Positions 46,745 to 56,476 of a DNA stretch of 64,000 nucleotides are shown here, piece by piece; positions within the stretch are counted from its first letter, which is position 1, and each line of letters starts with the position of its first letter. The translations under genes were made by a program, and so were the position numbers. The stretch comes from Palsa-504 sp963789225. Lineage in GTDB: Bacteria; Actinomycetota; Actinomycetes; Streptosporangiales; Streptosporangiaceae. The stretch spans positions 930,001 to 994,000 of the forward strand of contig CAWBKD010000046.1 of NCBI GenBank assembly GCA_963789225.1, in the 5' to 3' direction. Below the pieces are notes generated by a model. It was not told the origin of the DNA and made no database searches. It saw only the letters and a list, made by a program, of their open reading frames with translations.

Positions 46745-47691
46745 GCGGCCTCCCTGACGCGCTCCGCGGCCCGCAGCCGGGCGGATGCCGCGCGCGGATT
46801 GACGGCGACTTCTTCGCTATCCGGGCGCTCGGCGCCCCTGGTGAGCAGGCGGAACTGCGCGGTCGCCGCCTGGTTGGGTACGGGCAGGCCGGGCGGCGCC
46901 TGGTCGGTAGACAGCCGCACGAGCTCGCGCTTGACGATGCGGTCCTCGAGTGAGTGGTAGGCCAGCACCGCGACGCGGCCGCCGAGGCCCAGTACGCCGA
47001 GGGCGGCGGGCAGCGCCCGCCGGAGGGTCCCGAGCTCGTCGTTCACCTCGATCCGCAGCGCCTGGAAGGTACGCTTGGCCGGGTTCCCGCCGGTGCGCCG
47101 GGTGGCCGCGGGGATCGCATCCTTGACGATGGCGCTCAGCCGGGCGGTAGAGGTGATCGGCGCGCGGGCGCGCTCGCGGACCACCGCGTCGGCGATCCGC
47201 CGGGCGAAGCGCTCCTCGCCGAACTCGCGCAGCACGCGGGCCAGGTCCGCGGCCGGGTAGCCGTTGACGATATCGGCCGCGGTCCGGGCCGCGGTCAGGT
47301 CCATGCGCATGTCCAGCGGGGCGTCCCGGGCGTACGCGAAGCCGCGCGCCGGATCGTCGAGCTGGGGCGAGGACACGCCGAGGTCGAAGAGCAGGCCCAT
47401 GACCGGTGCGGAAGTGGAGGCCACGATGGCGGGGATCTCGTCGTACCGTGCGTGCACCAGGGTGACCCGCCCCGCGTAGGGGGCGAGCAGCTCGCGGGCC
47501 GCCTCGATTGCGGCCGGGTCGGCGTCGATGCCGATCAGCAGCAGGTCGGGACAGGCGTCCAGGAGGGCGCGGGCGTGTCCGGCTCGGCCGAGGGTGGCGT
47601 CCACCAGCACGACGCCCGGGCGGGCCAGGGCAGGCGCGAGCAGGGCCGTGACCCGGCCGACTAGCACCGGCACGTGCGCAGGCCCGGCCAT
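46741..47691 (-). CDS. rsmH: 16S rRNA m4C1402 methyltransferase
   Basis: SAM-dependent RsmH (MraW). 316 residues from ATG 47691, which has AGAGGGGG 4 bases upstream and reads MAGPAHVPVLVGRVTALL. Motifs: VDATLGRAGHARALL (variant of DATLGxGGH), IGIDADPAAIEAA, GLLFDLGVSSPQLD, and VLAYHSLEDRIVK. A longer start at 47757 is possible but unlike the family. The stop overlaps the ftsL start by 4 bases. Confidence 0.93.
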   Translation of the reverse strand: MAGPAHVPVLVGRVTALLAPALARPGVVLVDATLGRAGHARALLDACPDLLLIGIDADPAAIEAARELLAPYAGRVTLVHARYDEIPAIVASTSAPVMGLLFDLGVSSPQLDDPARGFAYARDAPLDMRMDLTAARTAADIVNGYPAADLARVLREFGEERFARRIADAVVRERARAPITSTARLSAIVKDAIPAATRRTGGNPAKRTFQALRIEVNDELGTLRRALPAALGVLGLGGRVAVLAYHSLEDRIVKRELVRLSTDQAPPGLPVPNQAATAQFRLLTRGAERPDSEEVAVNPRAASARLRAAERVREAA

Positions 47692-47837
47692 GCGTCCCCC
47701 TCTCCCAGTTCGGTCCCCGCGGTCCTTGCTTCCTGCGGTCCCCATCCGCTGCGCCACCGGCTGGCACCGGGGAAGTGATGCCAGCAGGGAACGGCGGATG
47801 GGGACCGTCCCGTCAATCCCCTCATCGCCCGCGATCG

Positions 47838-48269
47838 CTACAGAACTCCCGGGAGCACCTCCTCCGCGGCAGCCTCCTGCGCGGCCTCGTAGGTCTCCCA
47901 GGCCTGCGTGTCCCAGATCTCAAGTCGGGTGTTCGCGCCGACCACCACGCAGTCCCGCTGCAGCCCGGCGTAGGTGCGCAAGCTCAGCGGGACGGTGATC
48001 CGGCCCTGGCGGTCGGGAATCTCATCGGAGGCGCTGGCGAAGAAGACGCGGCTGCGATCCCTGACGGCCTGGGTGGTCTCGGGCTGGCTGCGCAGCGCCT
48101 CGGCGATGCGGGCGAATTCGTCCTTCGGGAACACGTACAGGCAGCGCTCCTGCCCCTGCCCCTTGGTGATCACGATTCCCCCAGCGAGCTCGTCCCGGTA
48201 CTTGGCAGGCAGGAACAGCCGGCCTTTGTCGTCCAGCCGGGGCGTATGAGTGCCGAGAAACACCGGCAC
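47838..48269 (-). CDS. mraZ: Transcriptional regulator MraZ
   Basis: First gene of the dcw operon and its autorepressor. 143 residues with two SpoVT/AbrB-like halves: FLGTHTPRLDDKGRLFLPAK and SDEIPDRQGRITVPLSLR. It binds repeated GTGGG-type boxes in its promoter, which are visible here at 48292-48326. Divergent from the moxR gene. Confidence 0.95.
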   Translation of the reverse strand: MPVFLGTHTPRLDDKGRLFLPAKYRDELAGGIVITKGQGQERCLYVFPKDEFARIAEALRSQPETTQAVRDRSRVFFASASDEIPDRQGRITVPLSLRTYAGLQRDCVVVGANTRLEIWDTQAWETYEAAQEAAAEEVLPGVL

Positions 48270-48291
48270 TCACCTCCTGCCACCATGAGCC

Positions 48292-48326
48292 TCCATTGCC
48301 CTCCACTGTACCCCACTTTCCCCCAC
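48292..48326 (-). promoter_or_regulatory. MraZ operator: four boxes at 10-bp spacing
   Basis: On the minus strand GTGGG (48322-48326), GTGGG (48312-48316), GTGGA (48302-48306) and ATGGA (48292-48296) lie exactly 10 bases apart, the arrangement described for MraZ binding. They cover the region from just downstream of the -35 to past the predicted start site. Confidence 0.75.
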
Positions 48327-48332
48327 CGTCAA
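48305..48332 (-). promoter_or_regulatory. Predicted dcw operon promoter (PmraZ)
   Basis: TTGACG (48327-48332) and TACAGT (48305-48310) are 16 bases apart on the minus strand. The start site would be near 48298, about 28 bases before the mraZ ATG at 48269. Confidence 0.7.
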
Positions 48333-48655
48333 CGCCAGATGAGGCCAGATTTGGCTCTCACCCCCACTGAAGGGGCAGGTAGCGAGGGGTGGAGCGAAGT
48401 GGGGGACGAGGCGCGGACGCCAGGCGGCGCCGGGGGGCCAGACCGCCAGCCACCTGCGCCCATGAGGGAACGCCGCAGGTCAGGAGTTGACGACAGGTTT
48501 GGGGGGCGAGCCGACGAGAGAGATTAGCCTGGCCAGCATCGCGTTTTGACCAGAGAAAGACGTACTGTAGCGATACGGCGGCTCGGCCGGGAGCGCCACG
48601 TGACGGGAGACCAGGATTGCTGGCGCCCCTGCGCCAGCGACCCATAGGAGGCCAT
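48333..48655. other. Divergent spacer between mraZ and moxR
   Basis: About 320 bases without a credible ORF. A weak plus-strand promoter guess is TTGACC (48546-48551) and TAGCGA (48568-48573) 16 bases apart, before moxR. No RNA or repeat seen. Confidence 0.35.
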
Positions 48656-49630
48656 GTGGTTCTGGACACCGGGCGGCAGATGCGGGACGCCATCGATGAT
48701 CTGGTTCCGGCTGCGCACAGGATCGGCACTGCCATCGAGTCGGTGATCGAGGGCAAGCCCGAGGCGATCAGGCTCACCCTGGCGGTCCTGCTCGCCGAGG
48801 GGCACCTCCTCATCGAGGACGTGCCTGGCGTCGGCAAGACGATGCTCGCCAAGGCCCTGGCCAGGGCGATCGACGGCACCGTGCAGCGCGTCCAGTTCAC
48901 GCCGGACCTGCTGCCCAGCGACATCACCGGGGTGAGCGCCTTCAACCAGGAGCGGCGCGACTTCGAGTTCAAGCCGGGACCGGTGTTCGCCAACATCCTG
49001 CTCGGCGACGAGATCAACCGGGCCTCGCCCAAGACCCAGTCGGCGCTGCTTGAGTGCATGGAAGAACGCCAGGTCACCGTGGACGGCACGACCTACGTGC
49101 TCCAGGCACCCTTCATGGTCATCGCCACCCAGAACCCGGTTGAGATGGAAGGGACCTACCCGCTGCCCGAGGCACAGCGGGACAGGTTCACGGCGCGCAT
49201 TTCGCTCGGCTACCCGTCCGCCACCGCCGAGCGGGCCATGCTCGAGAGCCACGGCGCCACGTCGCCCCTGGATCAGCTCGAGCCCGTCGCGCGGGCCAGC
49301 GACGTGCAGGACCTCGTGATCGCGGTGCGCAGCGTGCTGGTGTCTGACCAGGTCAAGGAGTACCTCATCAACCTGGCCAACGCCACCAGGACCTCGCCGG
49401 AGCTGCGCCTGGGCGCTTCACCGCGGGCTACCCTGCACCTGCTGCGGATCAGCCGCGCCTGGGCCGCGCTCGACGGGCGGGACTACGTCATCCCGGACGA
49501 CGTGCAGGCCCTGGCCGCGCCCGTGCTCGCGCACCGGCTGCTGCCCACGGCGGAGGCGATCGTGGAACGGCACCTGCCCGAGCATGTGGTGAAGCGGATC
49601 GTCGCGCAGCTGCCCCTCCCGCGGCGATGA
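48656..49630 (+). CDS. MoxR-family AAA+ ATPase
   Basis: Chaperone-like AAA+ ATPase. 324 residues: Walker A IEDVPGVGKTMLAKALA, Walker B FANILLGDEINRASPKTQSA, sensor VIATQNPVEMEGTYPLPEA, and an arginine-rich sensor 2 (GASPRATLHLLR). GTG 48656 has AGGAGG 5 bases upstream. MoxR with DUF58 and a transglutaminase-like partner is a standard three-gene set in actinobacteria, thought to mature or remodel envelope-associated proteins. Confidence 0.93.
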   Translation: MVLDTGRQMRDAIDDLVPAAHRIGTAIESVIEGKPEAIRLTLAVLLAEGHLLIEDVPGVGKTMLAKALARAIDGTVQRVQFTPDLLPSDITGVSAFNQERRDFEFKPGPVFANILLGDEINRASPKTQSALLECMEERQVTVDGTTYVLQAPFMVIATQNPVEMEGTYPLPEAQRDRFTARISLGYPSATAERAMLESHGATSPLDQLEPVARASDVQDLVIAVRSVLVSDQVKEYLINLANATRTSPELRLGASPRATLHLLRISRAWAALDGRDYVIPDDVQALAAPVLAHRLLPTAEAIVERHLPEHVVKRIVAQLPLPRR

Positions 49631-49643
49631 CCTTGGCGGGGCC

Positions 49644-50900
49644 ATGCCATCGTTTTTCGGCTCACTGACCACGCGGGGCAGGTCGTTCATGGCCGCGGGC
49701 GGCGCGGCCATGGTGTGCGGCCTGGCCGTGCCGGAACCTGACCTGGTGCGGGTCGGCGCCCTGCTGATCATCCTCCCGCTGGTGTCGGCGCTGATCGCGC
49801 GGCGGTCCCGCTACCGGCTGTCATGCACTCGCAGGCTCGACCCGCCGCGGGTCCCGGCCGGTCAGCCGACCACGGTCACCGCGCGGCTGGAGAACGTCTC
49901 GCGGCTCCGCACGGCCGTGCTGCTCGCCGAGGACGTGACCCCCTACTCCCTCGGCAGCAGGCCGCGGTTCGTGCTGGACGAGATCGAACCGGCCGGACAC
50001 CGGGAGCTCACATACCAGATCCGTTCCGAGTCCCGCGGCCGGTTCACCATCGGCCCGCTGCGGATCCGCGTCGCGGACGCGTTCGGCCTGGTGGAGATCA
50101 GTAAGTCGTTCAGCAGCACCAGCACCCTGGTGGTCACGCCGAGGATCTACGACCTGCCGCGGGCGGCCGCGCCGAGCAGCTGGCTCGGCGAAGGCGACGG
50201 GGGCATGCGCACGATCTCCGCGATCGGCGAGGACGACGCGGCGCCGCGCGCCTACCAGGACGGGGACGGGCTGCGTCGGGTGCACTGGAGGTCGACCGCA
50301 CGGTACGGCGAGCTGATGGTGCGCCGCGAGGAACACCAGTGGCGCAACAGCGCGTCGGTCTTCCTCGACACGCGCCGCATCGCGCATTCGGCGGGCGGCG
50401 CCTCTGCCACGTTCGAGTTCGCCGTGAGCGCGGCGGCCTCGATCGGCGCGCACCTGTCGGGCGAGGGGTTCCGGGCCAGGCTGATCACCGATGACGGGGA
50501 GGTCGCCCCGCGCGGCACGTTCCAGGACACGCTGCTCGACATGCTCGCCGTCATCAGCCCCTCGCAGGTCGTCGGGTTCGGGCCAGGTACCACCGCGCTG
50601 GCCGACGCCGGCGGGCAGATCATCGCCGTGCTGGGGCGCATGTCCGACGGCGACGCCAGGATGCTCGCCGCGAGCAGGCGCGGGAACGCGCCAGCGATGG
50701 CGCTGGTGCTGGCCGTTTCCAGCTGGGCGACGGACGTCGCAGCGGAGGACACGACCCGGACGGCGGAGATCCTGTCGGCCTCGGGCTGGCGGGTCGCCGT
50801 GGCGAACGCCTCCACGCCGCTGGCCGTCGCCTGGCAGCAGCTGCACAAGCCCGCCGACCGGCCGCTGCCCGTCGGCAGCCTCGAGGGTGAGCCGGGATGA
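49644..50900 (+). CDS. DUF58 protein
   Basis: A 418-residue protein with two hydrophobic N-terminal segments (about 15-30 and 38-52), then the DUF58 signature YQDGDGLRRVHWRSTARYG (about residues 205-223) and a von Willebrand A-like fold lacking an obvious complete MIDAS. It lies 13 bases after moxR and overlaps TgpA by 4 bases. Likely acts with the MoxR ATPase. Confidence 0.9.
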   Translation: MPSFFGSLTTRGRSFMAAGGAAMVCGLAVPEPDLVRVGALLIILPLVSALIARRSRYRLSCTRRLDPPRVPAGQPTTVTARLENVSRLRTAVLLAEDVTPYSLGSRPRFVLDEIEPAGHRELTYQIRSESRGRFTIGPLRIRVADAFGLVEISKSFSSTSTLVVTPRIYDLPRAAAPSSWLGEGDGGMRTISAIGEDDAAPRAYQDGDGLRRVHWRSTARYGELMVRREEHQWRNSASVFLDTRRIAHSAGGASATFEFAVSAAASIGAHLSGEGFRARLITDDGEVAPRGTFQDTLLDMLAVISPSQVVGFGPGTTALADAGGQIIAVLGRMSDGDARMLAASRRGNAPAMALVLAVSSWATDVAAEDTTRTAEILSASGWRVAVANASTPLAVAWQQLHKPADRPLPVGSLEGEPG

Positions 50901-53578
50901 GGCCCAACCGCCGGATGACGGTGACCTGCGCGGTCGCGGTCGTGCTTGTCTCCACCGCCATGTATCCGCTGTTCGACTTCTCCAATTGGTTCTACGCGGG
51001 AATCGGCGCGGCTGCCGTGGCCGCGGCGTGCGGGGCGCTCACCAGGCTGCGGGTGCTGCCCGTGCCCGTCTGCCTGGCCGTCAGCGTGCTCGGCCAGCTG
51101 TACTACCTCAACGTGCTGTTCGAGGCGCGCCATTGCCTGCTCAGGTTCATCCCGACGTCGGCCTCGATCCGCCTGCTGTGGGATCTGGCGAGCATAGGGA
51201 TTTACGACGCGCACAAGTTCGCACCGCCGGCGGAATCGGCTACCGGCCTGGTGCTGCTGGCCGCGGCGGGGATCGGCATCACGGCGGTGCTGACCGACCT
51301 GATCGCCGTACGGCTGCGGTCGACGGCGCTGGCCGGCCTGCCTCTGCTCGTCCTGTTCACCGTGCCGGTCACCATGAACGCCCCGAGCGGTTGGGGCACG
51401 ATCATCGTCTTCAGCCTGGGCACGGCCGGGTACCTGGCCATGCTGAGCGCGGACGGGCGGGAGCGGATCCGGGTCTGGGGCAGGCTGGTGTCACTGTGGC
51501 GCACCGGTCCGCTGAACGACATCCCGCTGGGTCCGGGCCGCCGCAGCCCCGGGCGCGAAGGCCGGTCCGCCGACCGCGGCCAGGGCGCAGGTCCCGACAC
51601 CCGCGCGCTGGCCGCGGTGGGACGGCGGGTCGGGTTCGCGTCGGTGGTGCTGGCGCTGAGCATCCCGCTGATCGTGCCGGGCCTGCACCCGGGCAGGCCG
51701 TTCGCGACGGGCCCTGGCATCGGCGGCAACGCCCCGGGCCAGGGCGGCGCTGCCCTCCCCGACGCGCTGGCGCAGACCCTCGCGCAGCTACGCGAGAACC
51801 ACCCGACCCAGGTGCTGACCTACACGACGTCGGCCTCGCCGGCCCTCCAGCGCGATGATGCGCAGTACCTGCACCAGTGGGTGCTCGACACGCTGGGCAA
51901 CCCCGGGACGGGCTGGGAGGTCACCAGCTACTACACGGGGGCCACGCAGTCCACCGCCATCCCCTCGCCCCCCGGGCTGAGCGTATTCTCCGCCGCCCAC
52001 CTGGTGACGACCACCGTGACGACGGTGACCAAGGGCGCGCTGACCTCAAGTTCGGCGCCGACCTTCCTGCCGGTGCCCTACCCGGCGACCAAGGTCCACC
52101 TCGTCGGGACGTGGCTGACCGACCCGGACTTCATGGTGTTCTCCGCCGCGAACGGCGCCGACGTCGGGACGTACCAGGTCACCAGCTACGCGGTGGATCC
52201 CACCCCGGCGGAGCTTGAGGCGGCCGCGCCGCCTCGCCTGTCCGCCCTGACCCAGGATCTGCAGCTCCCCTCGGCTTACCGGACCCCCGCGCTGCTGCAC
52301 ATCGCGGACTTGATGACGGTCGGCGACCACACCGAGTACGAGAAGGTACGGGCGCTGGCCGACTGGCTGTCGGGGAGCGAGTTCACCTACGACGAGGGGG
52401 CGAAGTCCTTCGACACCCCTGACGGCCTGCTGAACTTCCTGAACAAGACGCGGAAGGGCGTGTGCGTGCAGTCCGCGTATGCGATGACGGTGCTCACCCG
52501 CCTGCTTGGCATCCCGGCCCGGATGGTCCAGGGCTACACTGCGGGCACCCAGGCGGCGAAGAACTACTACGTGGTCAGGTCCTCCGACGCGCACGTCTGG
52601 ACGGAGGTCTTCTTCACCGGCTACGGCTGGATCAGGTTCGAGCCCACGCCCAGCGGCCAGGGCACCGCAACGGCGCCTAACTACATGGGCTCGTCGACCG
52701 GGACAGGACAGCTAGTCAACTCCACCCCGCCTCCTACTGGCGGGACGCCCAGCGGGCACCAGGGCACCCCCACTGGTCCGTTCAAGCACGTGACGGTGCC
52801 GGGCGACGCGGGCCCGCTCGTCGGCTCGGCCAGCAAGCCGGCCGGGTCTGGTTGGGCCGCCATCCTCCTCGCGATCCTGGCGGCGATCGCGCTGGCCTGC
52901 GGGGTCATCGCGATCGTGGCGCCCCCGGCGCACCGCGCCCTGTCCGCCCACGCCGACGCGCCCCGGCGCAGGCCCGTGAGCCTCACCGCGGCGATCCTGG
53001 CCGCGGCCGCGGCCGCCGTCGTACTGCTCGCGCTATACCGGGTCCTGTATCACGCCGGGATCGACGTGCGGGCCGGCTGGGCGACGGTCGGCATCGCCTT
53101 CGGCGCGGCCTGCGCGGTCATGTTGGTCGCGCCCGCGACCTGCCGGTTCGTCCTGCGGCGTTGGCGCTGGGCGCTGGCCAAGGACGACGTGGGCCGGGCG
53201 CACGCCGCCTGGCGCGAGTTCCGTGACGACCTGGCCGACCTCGGCGTCAGCGCCCGGCCCAGCGAGCCGCCGCGGACGCTGGCCTCCCGGGTCACGGCGG
53301 GGCTACCCGAACAGGCCGGGGACGCCGTCCGCAGGCTCGCGCTGGCCGAGGAGCGGGCCAGTTACGCGGCGCGCCCGGTCGAGGGGGCCAGCCTGCGGCG
53401 GGACGGCGCCACGGCCAGGCGCGGACTCGCGGCCACGGCCAGGCGCGGCGCGCGCTGGCGGGCCCGGGTCTTCCCGGCTTCGGTGCTGACCGCGGCGGCC
53501 GACGGCGCGGCGGCGATCTCCGATCGCATGTCGGGGCTGATCTCGCGCCGGATGGCGGACCGCAGGCAGCTGGGCTGA
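50897..53578 (+). CDS. TgpA-like transglutaminase-fold membrane protein
   Basis: An 893-residue protein. The N-terminal third has about six membrane helices; an extracytoplasmic domain contains the papain-like transglutaminase core KGVCVQSAYAMTVLTRLLGI (active-site Cys), RSSDAHVWTEVFF (His) and YGWIRFEPTP (third residue region). Another membrane helix (about 655-678) and a second pair follow, and then a cytoplasmic C-terminal domain. The architecture matches TgpA of the MoxR-DUF58 cluster. The substrate is unknown. Confidence 0.92.
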   Translation: MRPNRRMTVTCAVAVVLVSTAMYPLFDFSNWFYAGIGAAAVAAACGALTRLRVLPVPVCLAVSVLGQLYYLNVLFEARHCLLRFIPTSASIRLLWDLASIGIYDAHKFAPPAESATGLVLLAAAGIGITAVLTDLIAVRLRSTALAGLPLLVLFTVPVTMNAPSGWGTIIVFSLGTAGYLAMLSADGRERIRVWGRLVSLWRTGPLNDIPLGPGRRSPGREGRSADRGQGAGPDTRALAAVGRRVGFASVVLALSIPLIVPGLHPGRPFATGPGIGGNAPGQGGAALPDALAQTLAQLRENHPTQVLTYTTSASPALQRDDAQYLHQWVLDTLGNPGTGWEVTSYYTGATQSTAIPSPPGLSVFSAAHLVTTTVTTVTKGALTSSSAPTFLPVPYPATKVHLVGTWLTDPDFMVFSAANGADVGTYQVTSYAVDPTPAELEAAAPPRLSALTQDLQLPSAYRTPALLHIADLMTVGDHTEYEKVRALADWLSGSEFTYDEGAKSFDTPDGLLNFLNKTRKGVCVQSAYAMTVLTRLLGIPARMVQGYTAGTQAAKNYYVVRSSDAHVWTEVFFTGYGWIRFEPTPSGQGTATAPNYMGSSTGTGQLVNSTPPPTGGTPSGHQGTPTGPFKHVTVPGDAGPLVGSASKPAGSGWAAILLAILAAIALACGVIAIVAPPAHRALSAHADAPRRRPVSLTAAILAAAAAAVVLLALYRVLYHAGIDVRAGWATVGIAFGAACAVMLVAPATCRFVLRRWRWALAKDDVGRAHAAWREFRDDLADLGVSARPSEPPRTLASRVTAGLPEQAGDAVRRLALAEERASYAARPVEGASLRRDGATARRGLAATARRGARWRARVFPASVLTAAADGAAAISDRMSGLISRRMADRRQLG

Positions 53579-53664
53579 CGGTTCTGGACGGGACGGAGCG
53601 CAGGCGAGGGCGCTGCGGGTTCTGGATGCCGTGGGTTCTGGATCGGGGACGGTACGCGCCGGGA

Positions 53665-54087
53665 TTACCTCCGGCGGTCACCCTCCTGGCGGCGGCGCCA
53701 GCGTTCTTCCATCCGTTCCATCATCCGGGCCTTCCAGCCCAGATCCGACCGGCGGCGCCCGGCGGACCGGCCCTGAGCCGAGATCTTGGCCCGCTCGTGC
53801 ACGGCCCGCACCCGGGCCGCGTGCCGGCGCCAGGTGATCAGCGCCCACACCAGGGACAGCAGCATGACCGCGGCTCCGGCGGCCTCCAGGTACAGATGGC
53901 GAGTTACCACGCCCGCCGCGAGGAGGCCTGCACCGACCAGCATCCCGATCAAGCCCTGCGCCAGTTTGCGCTTGTAGTGCACGCGCGGATCGCTGGAGCG
54001 CACAAGACGCCCGAACTTCGGATCCTCCCTGTAGAGCGCTTGCTCGATCTGCTCCAGCTGGCGCTGCTCGTGTTCAGAGAGCGGCAC
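53665..54087 (-). CDS. DUF3040 membrane protein
   Basis: A 140-residue protein, start MPLSEHEQRQLEQIEQALY, the DUF3040 hallmark. Two hydrophobic segments (about 43-60 and 66-84) are followed by a long basic tail. GTG 54087 has GGGAGG 6 bases upstream. The family is common beside mraZ-moxR in actinobacteria; function unknown. It is convergent with the TgpA gene. Confidence 0.9.
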   Translation of the reverse strand: MPLSEHEQRQLEQIEQALYREDPKFGRLVRSSDPRVHYKRKLAQGLIGMLVGAGLLAAGVVTRHLYLEAAGAAVMLLSLVWALITWRRHAARVRAVHERAKISAQGRSAGRRRSDLGWKARMMERMEERWRRRQEGDRRR

Positions 54088-54150
54088 GACGCCTCCCATA
54101 AAACATTGCGCCCGGAACGTGCGAGGTGACAACCACCTCACATACCCGGT

Positions 54151-55443
54151 TCAATTTCCAGAATACGAGCGTTGACACATCACGTGGAAGACCGCACCCC
54201 ATAGCAGTAAGAAAGCGTTCGGTCCCGGGCGCTCCGGGTCGTCCACCAGGGAAGCCGGCCGGATCACGCCGGACCCGAACCGCCTCGCTATCTTGTCCAC
54301 CGCCTGATCCGCTTCCCGCCAGCCGACCGGCCGGTCGTCGAACGTCAGCTGCGCGTTCGCGTCCGCCGCAGGCACCAGGCCGGACACCCGGACCCCGACG
54401 AGCCGCAGTCGGGCGCCGCCCGCCAGGCCCGACGACTCGTACAGTGAGCAGGCCGTGGCGTAGATCTGGTTGGTCACGTCGGTCGGGTACGCCAGCGTCC
54501 TGGAGCGCGTCATCGTCTTGAAGCTGGCTAGCCGCAGCTTGACCGAGACCGTACGGGCCAGGTACCCGCCGGCCCGCAGCCCGCGAGCCGTCCGGCCCGA
54601 CAACCTGAGCAGCTCCCGCTTGATCCGGTCCGGATCGTCGATGTCGGTGGCGAACGTCTCCTCGGCGCCGATGCTCTTCTCGGGTACGTGCGGTGTCACC
54701 AGGCGCTCGTCGCGGCCCCAGGCCAGGGCAGCCAGGTGGGTCCCCGCCGCCGCCCCTAGCTCGCGCTGGAGGGTGGCCAACGGGGTCTGCGCGATGTCGC
54801 CCACCGTGCGCAGGCCCAGCCGGGCCAGGACCTCGCCGGTTCGCTCCCCCACACCCCACAGCGCGGAGACCGGCAGCGGGTGCAGGAAGTCGAGGACGCC
54901 TGCCGCCGGGACGACCAGCAGGCCGTCCGGCTTACAGCGGGCGGAGGCGATCTTGGCCACGAACTTGGACGGCGCGACCCCGATCGAGCAGGTGATGCCC
55001 TGCTGCTCGGCAACCTGGGCCCGGATGAGCGCGCCGATGCCGGCGGGCGGGCCGAGCCGACGCAGCGCGCCCCGCACGTCGAGGAACGCCTCGTCCAGGG
55101 CCAGTGGCTCCACCTGGGGCGTGACCGTGCCGAAGATGGCCATCACCTCCTTGGAGGTGGCGGCGTAGGCCTGGTGCCTGGGCGGGACGAACACGGCCTG
55201 CGGGCACAGGCGCCGGGCGCGCAGCACCGGCATCGCCGAGTGCACCCCGAAGGCGCGGGCCTCGTACGACGCGGACAGCACCACGCCGCGGCCGCTGGCT
55301 CCGCCCACGATGACCGGCTGGCCCGCGAGTTCGGGCCGGTCCCTGATCTCCACGCTCGCGTAGAACGCGTCCATGTCGACGTGCAGGATGTGACAGCCCG
55401 TGTCCTGCGGCGTACCGCCTTGGTGACCAGGGCCGGCCCGCAT
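54151..55443 (-). CDS. dinB: DNA polymerase IV
   Basis: Y-family translesion polymerase, 430 residues. Motifs: LHVDMDAFYASVEIRDRP (metal Asp), VLSASYEARAFGVHSAM, EPLALDEAFLDV (catalytic Asp-Glu), CSIGVAPSKFVAKIASARCK, and a helix-hairpin-helix ALWGVGERTGEVLARLGL. The beta-clamp motif should be at the C-terminus but I do not see a clear one. ATG 55443 is 5 bases from the methyltransferase stop, so they may be cotranscribed. Confidence 0.93.
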   Translation of the reverse strand: MRAGPGHQGGTPQDTGCHILHVDMDAFYASVEIRDRPELAGQPVIVGGASGRGVVLSASYEARAFGVHSAMPVLRARRLCPQAVFVPPRHQAYAATSKEVMAIFGTVTPQVEPLALDEAFLDVRGALRRLGPPAGIGALIRAQVAEQQGITCSIGVAPSKFVAKIASARCKPDGLLVVPAAGVLDFLHPLPVSALWGVGERTGEVLARLGLRTVGDIAQTPLATLQRELGAAAGTHLAALAWGRDERLVTPHVPEKSIGAEETFATDIDDPDRIKRELLRLSGRTARGLRAGGYLARTVSVKLRLASFKTMTRSRTLAYPTDVTNQIYATACSLYESSGLAGGARLRLVGVRVSGLVPAADANAQLTFDDRPVGWREADQAVDKIARRFGSGVIRPASLVDDPERPGPNAFLLLWGAVFHVMCQRSYSGN

Positions 55444-55447
55444 GACG

Positions 55448-56182
55448 TCAGCGGTGGCCGAGGACGTGCAGCTGGGCGGCGATGTCACGCAGGGGCGGGG
55501 TCGCGGCGGCGGCCGCCTCGAGCGCCCGCAGCGCCTCGGCGCTGCCCGGGTCGCCGTCCACCAGCACGGCGGGCACCAGGCCGCTGAAGATGCGCACCCC
55601 GTGCGCCTGCCCGGCGCGCAGCCCGGCCCCCTCGATCAGCGCGGTCAGCCCGGCCAGCGTGAACCGTCGTGGCGCGTCGGCCTGCGGGCCCGAGTCTGCG
55701 TCGACCAACAGGCGGGCCTCGGCGAAGCGGCCGGCCAGCGCGCGGTGCAGCACCGCGGCGACCGCGTTGGACGCCAGCACGCTGACGGTGGCGCGCGGCC
55801 GCAGGACCCGGGCGATGGCGGTCATCGCGTCGGCCGGGGAGTCCACGTACTCGAGCACGTTATGGCAGATGACGAGGTCCGCCGCGGCCTCGCCCGCGAC
55901 GGTGTCCAGGCTGGCGGCCTCGCCCTGCACCGCGGTCAGTCGCGCGCCCGCCTCGGCGGCCCGGCGCTGCGCCGCCGCAAGCGCGTCAGGGCTCGGATCG
56001 ACGACCGTGACGTTGTGCCCGAGCGACGCGAAGGGCACCGCCAGCCCGCCCGTTCCTCCACCCACGTCAACGATGTCCAGCGCCGTCCGGCCGGTTTCCG
56101 CCGTCCGGGCGGAGGCAACTTCGCGCAGCACGTCCCACAGCAGCGAAGAGCGGACGCCGTCACGCCTGGATTCAGCCGCCAC
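55448..56182 (-). CDS. Class I SAM-dependent methyltransferase
   Basis: 244 residues from GTG 56182, with AGGAGG 6 bases upstream. The SAM motif is DIVDVGGGTGGLAVPFASLG, then VTVVDPSPDAL and the middle motif LVICHNVLEYVDSPADAM. The substrate is unknown. A longer start at ATG 56203 is possible. Methyltransferases of this sort sit beside dinB and DUF3040 in relatives, as I recall. Confidence 0.85.
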   Translation of the reverse strand: MAAESRRDGVRSSLLWDVLREVASARTAETGRTALDIVDVGGGTGGLAVPFASLGHNVTVVDPSPDALAAAQRRAAEAGARLTAVQGEAASLDTVAGEAAADLVICHNVLEYVDSPADAMTAIARVLRPRATVSVLASNAVAAVLHRALAGRFAEARLLVDADSGPQADAPRRFTLAGLTALIEGAGLRAGQAHGVRIFSGLVPAVLVDGDPGSAEALRALEAAAAATPPLRDIAAQLHVLGHR

Positions 56183-56476
56183 CCGGGCCTCCTTCCCCGG
56201 CATCCAATCTAGTGGGATATCGCTTCCCGACGCGGGTAGCTGCGGGTGATGAGGGTAGCTGTGAGTACCGACGAACGGGACCTGGCGGCGGGCCGGGCGG
56301 GCTCGGCGCGAGCGTGAAGGACCCGCAGGCGACCAGGTTGGATGCCGTCTCGCACAGGCCGGAACCGCCGCCGAGCAAGATGCGATCGCTTCTGGTTACT
56401 TTCCGTCCTCAGATATTGAACTTCTGTAATCGGGCGTCCGTTATACAAGCCGTGCGGAACTCCCAGATTCTTCTTT
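56183..56476. other. Intergenic region without a recognised gene
   Basis: About 290 bases between divergent genes. Short overlapping frames show no family pattern. Part near 56390-56475 is AT-richer, probably the promoter of the next gene, but no clear -35/-10 pair was found. Confidence 0.35.
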
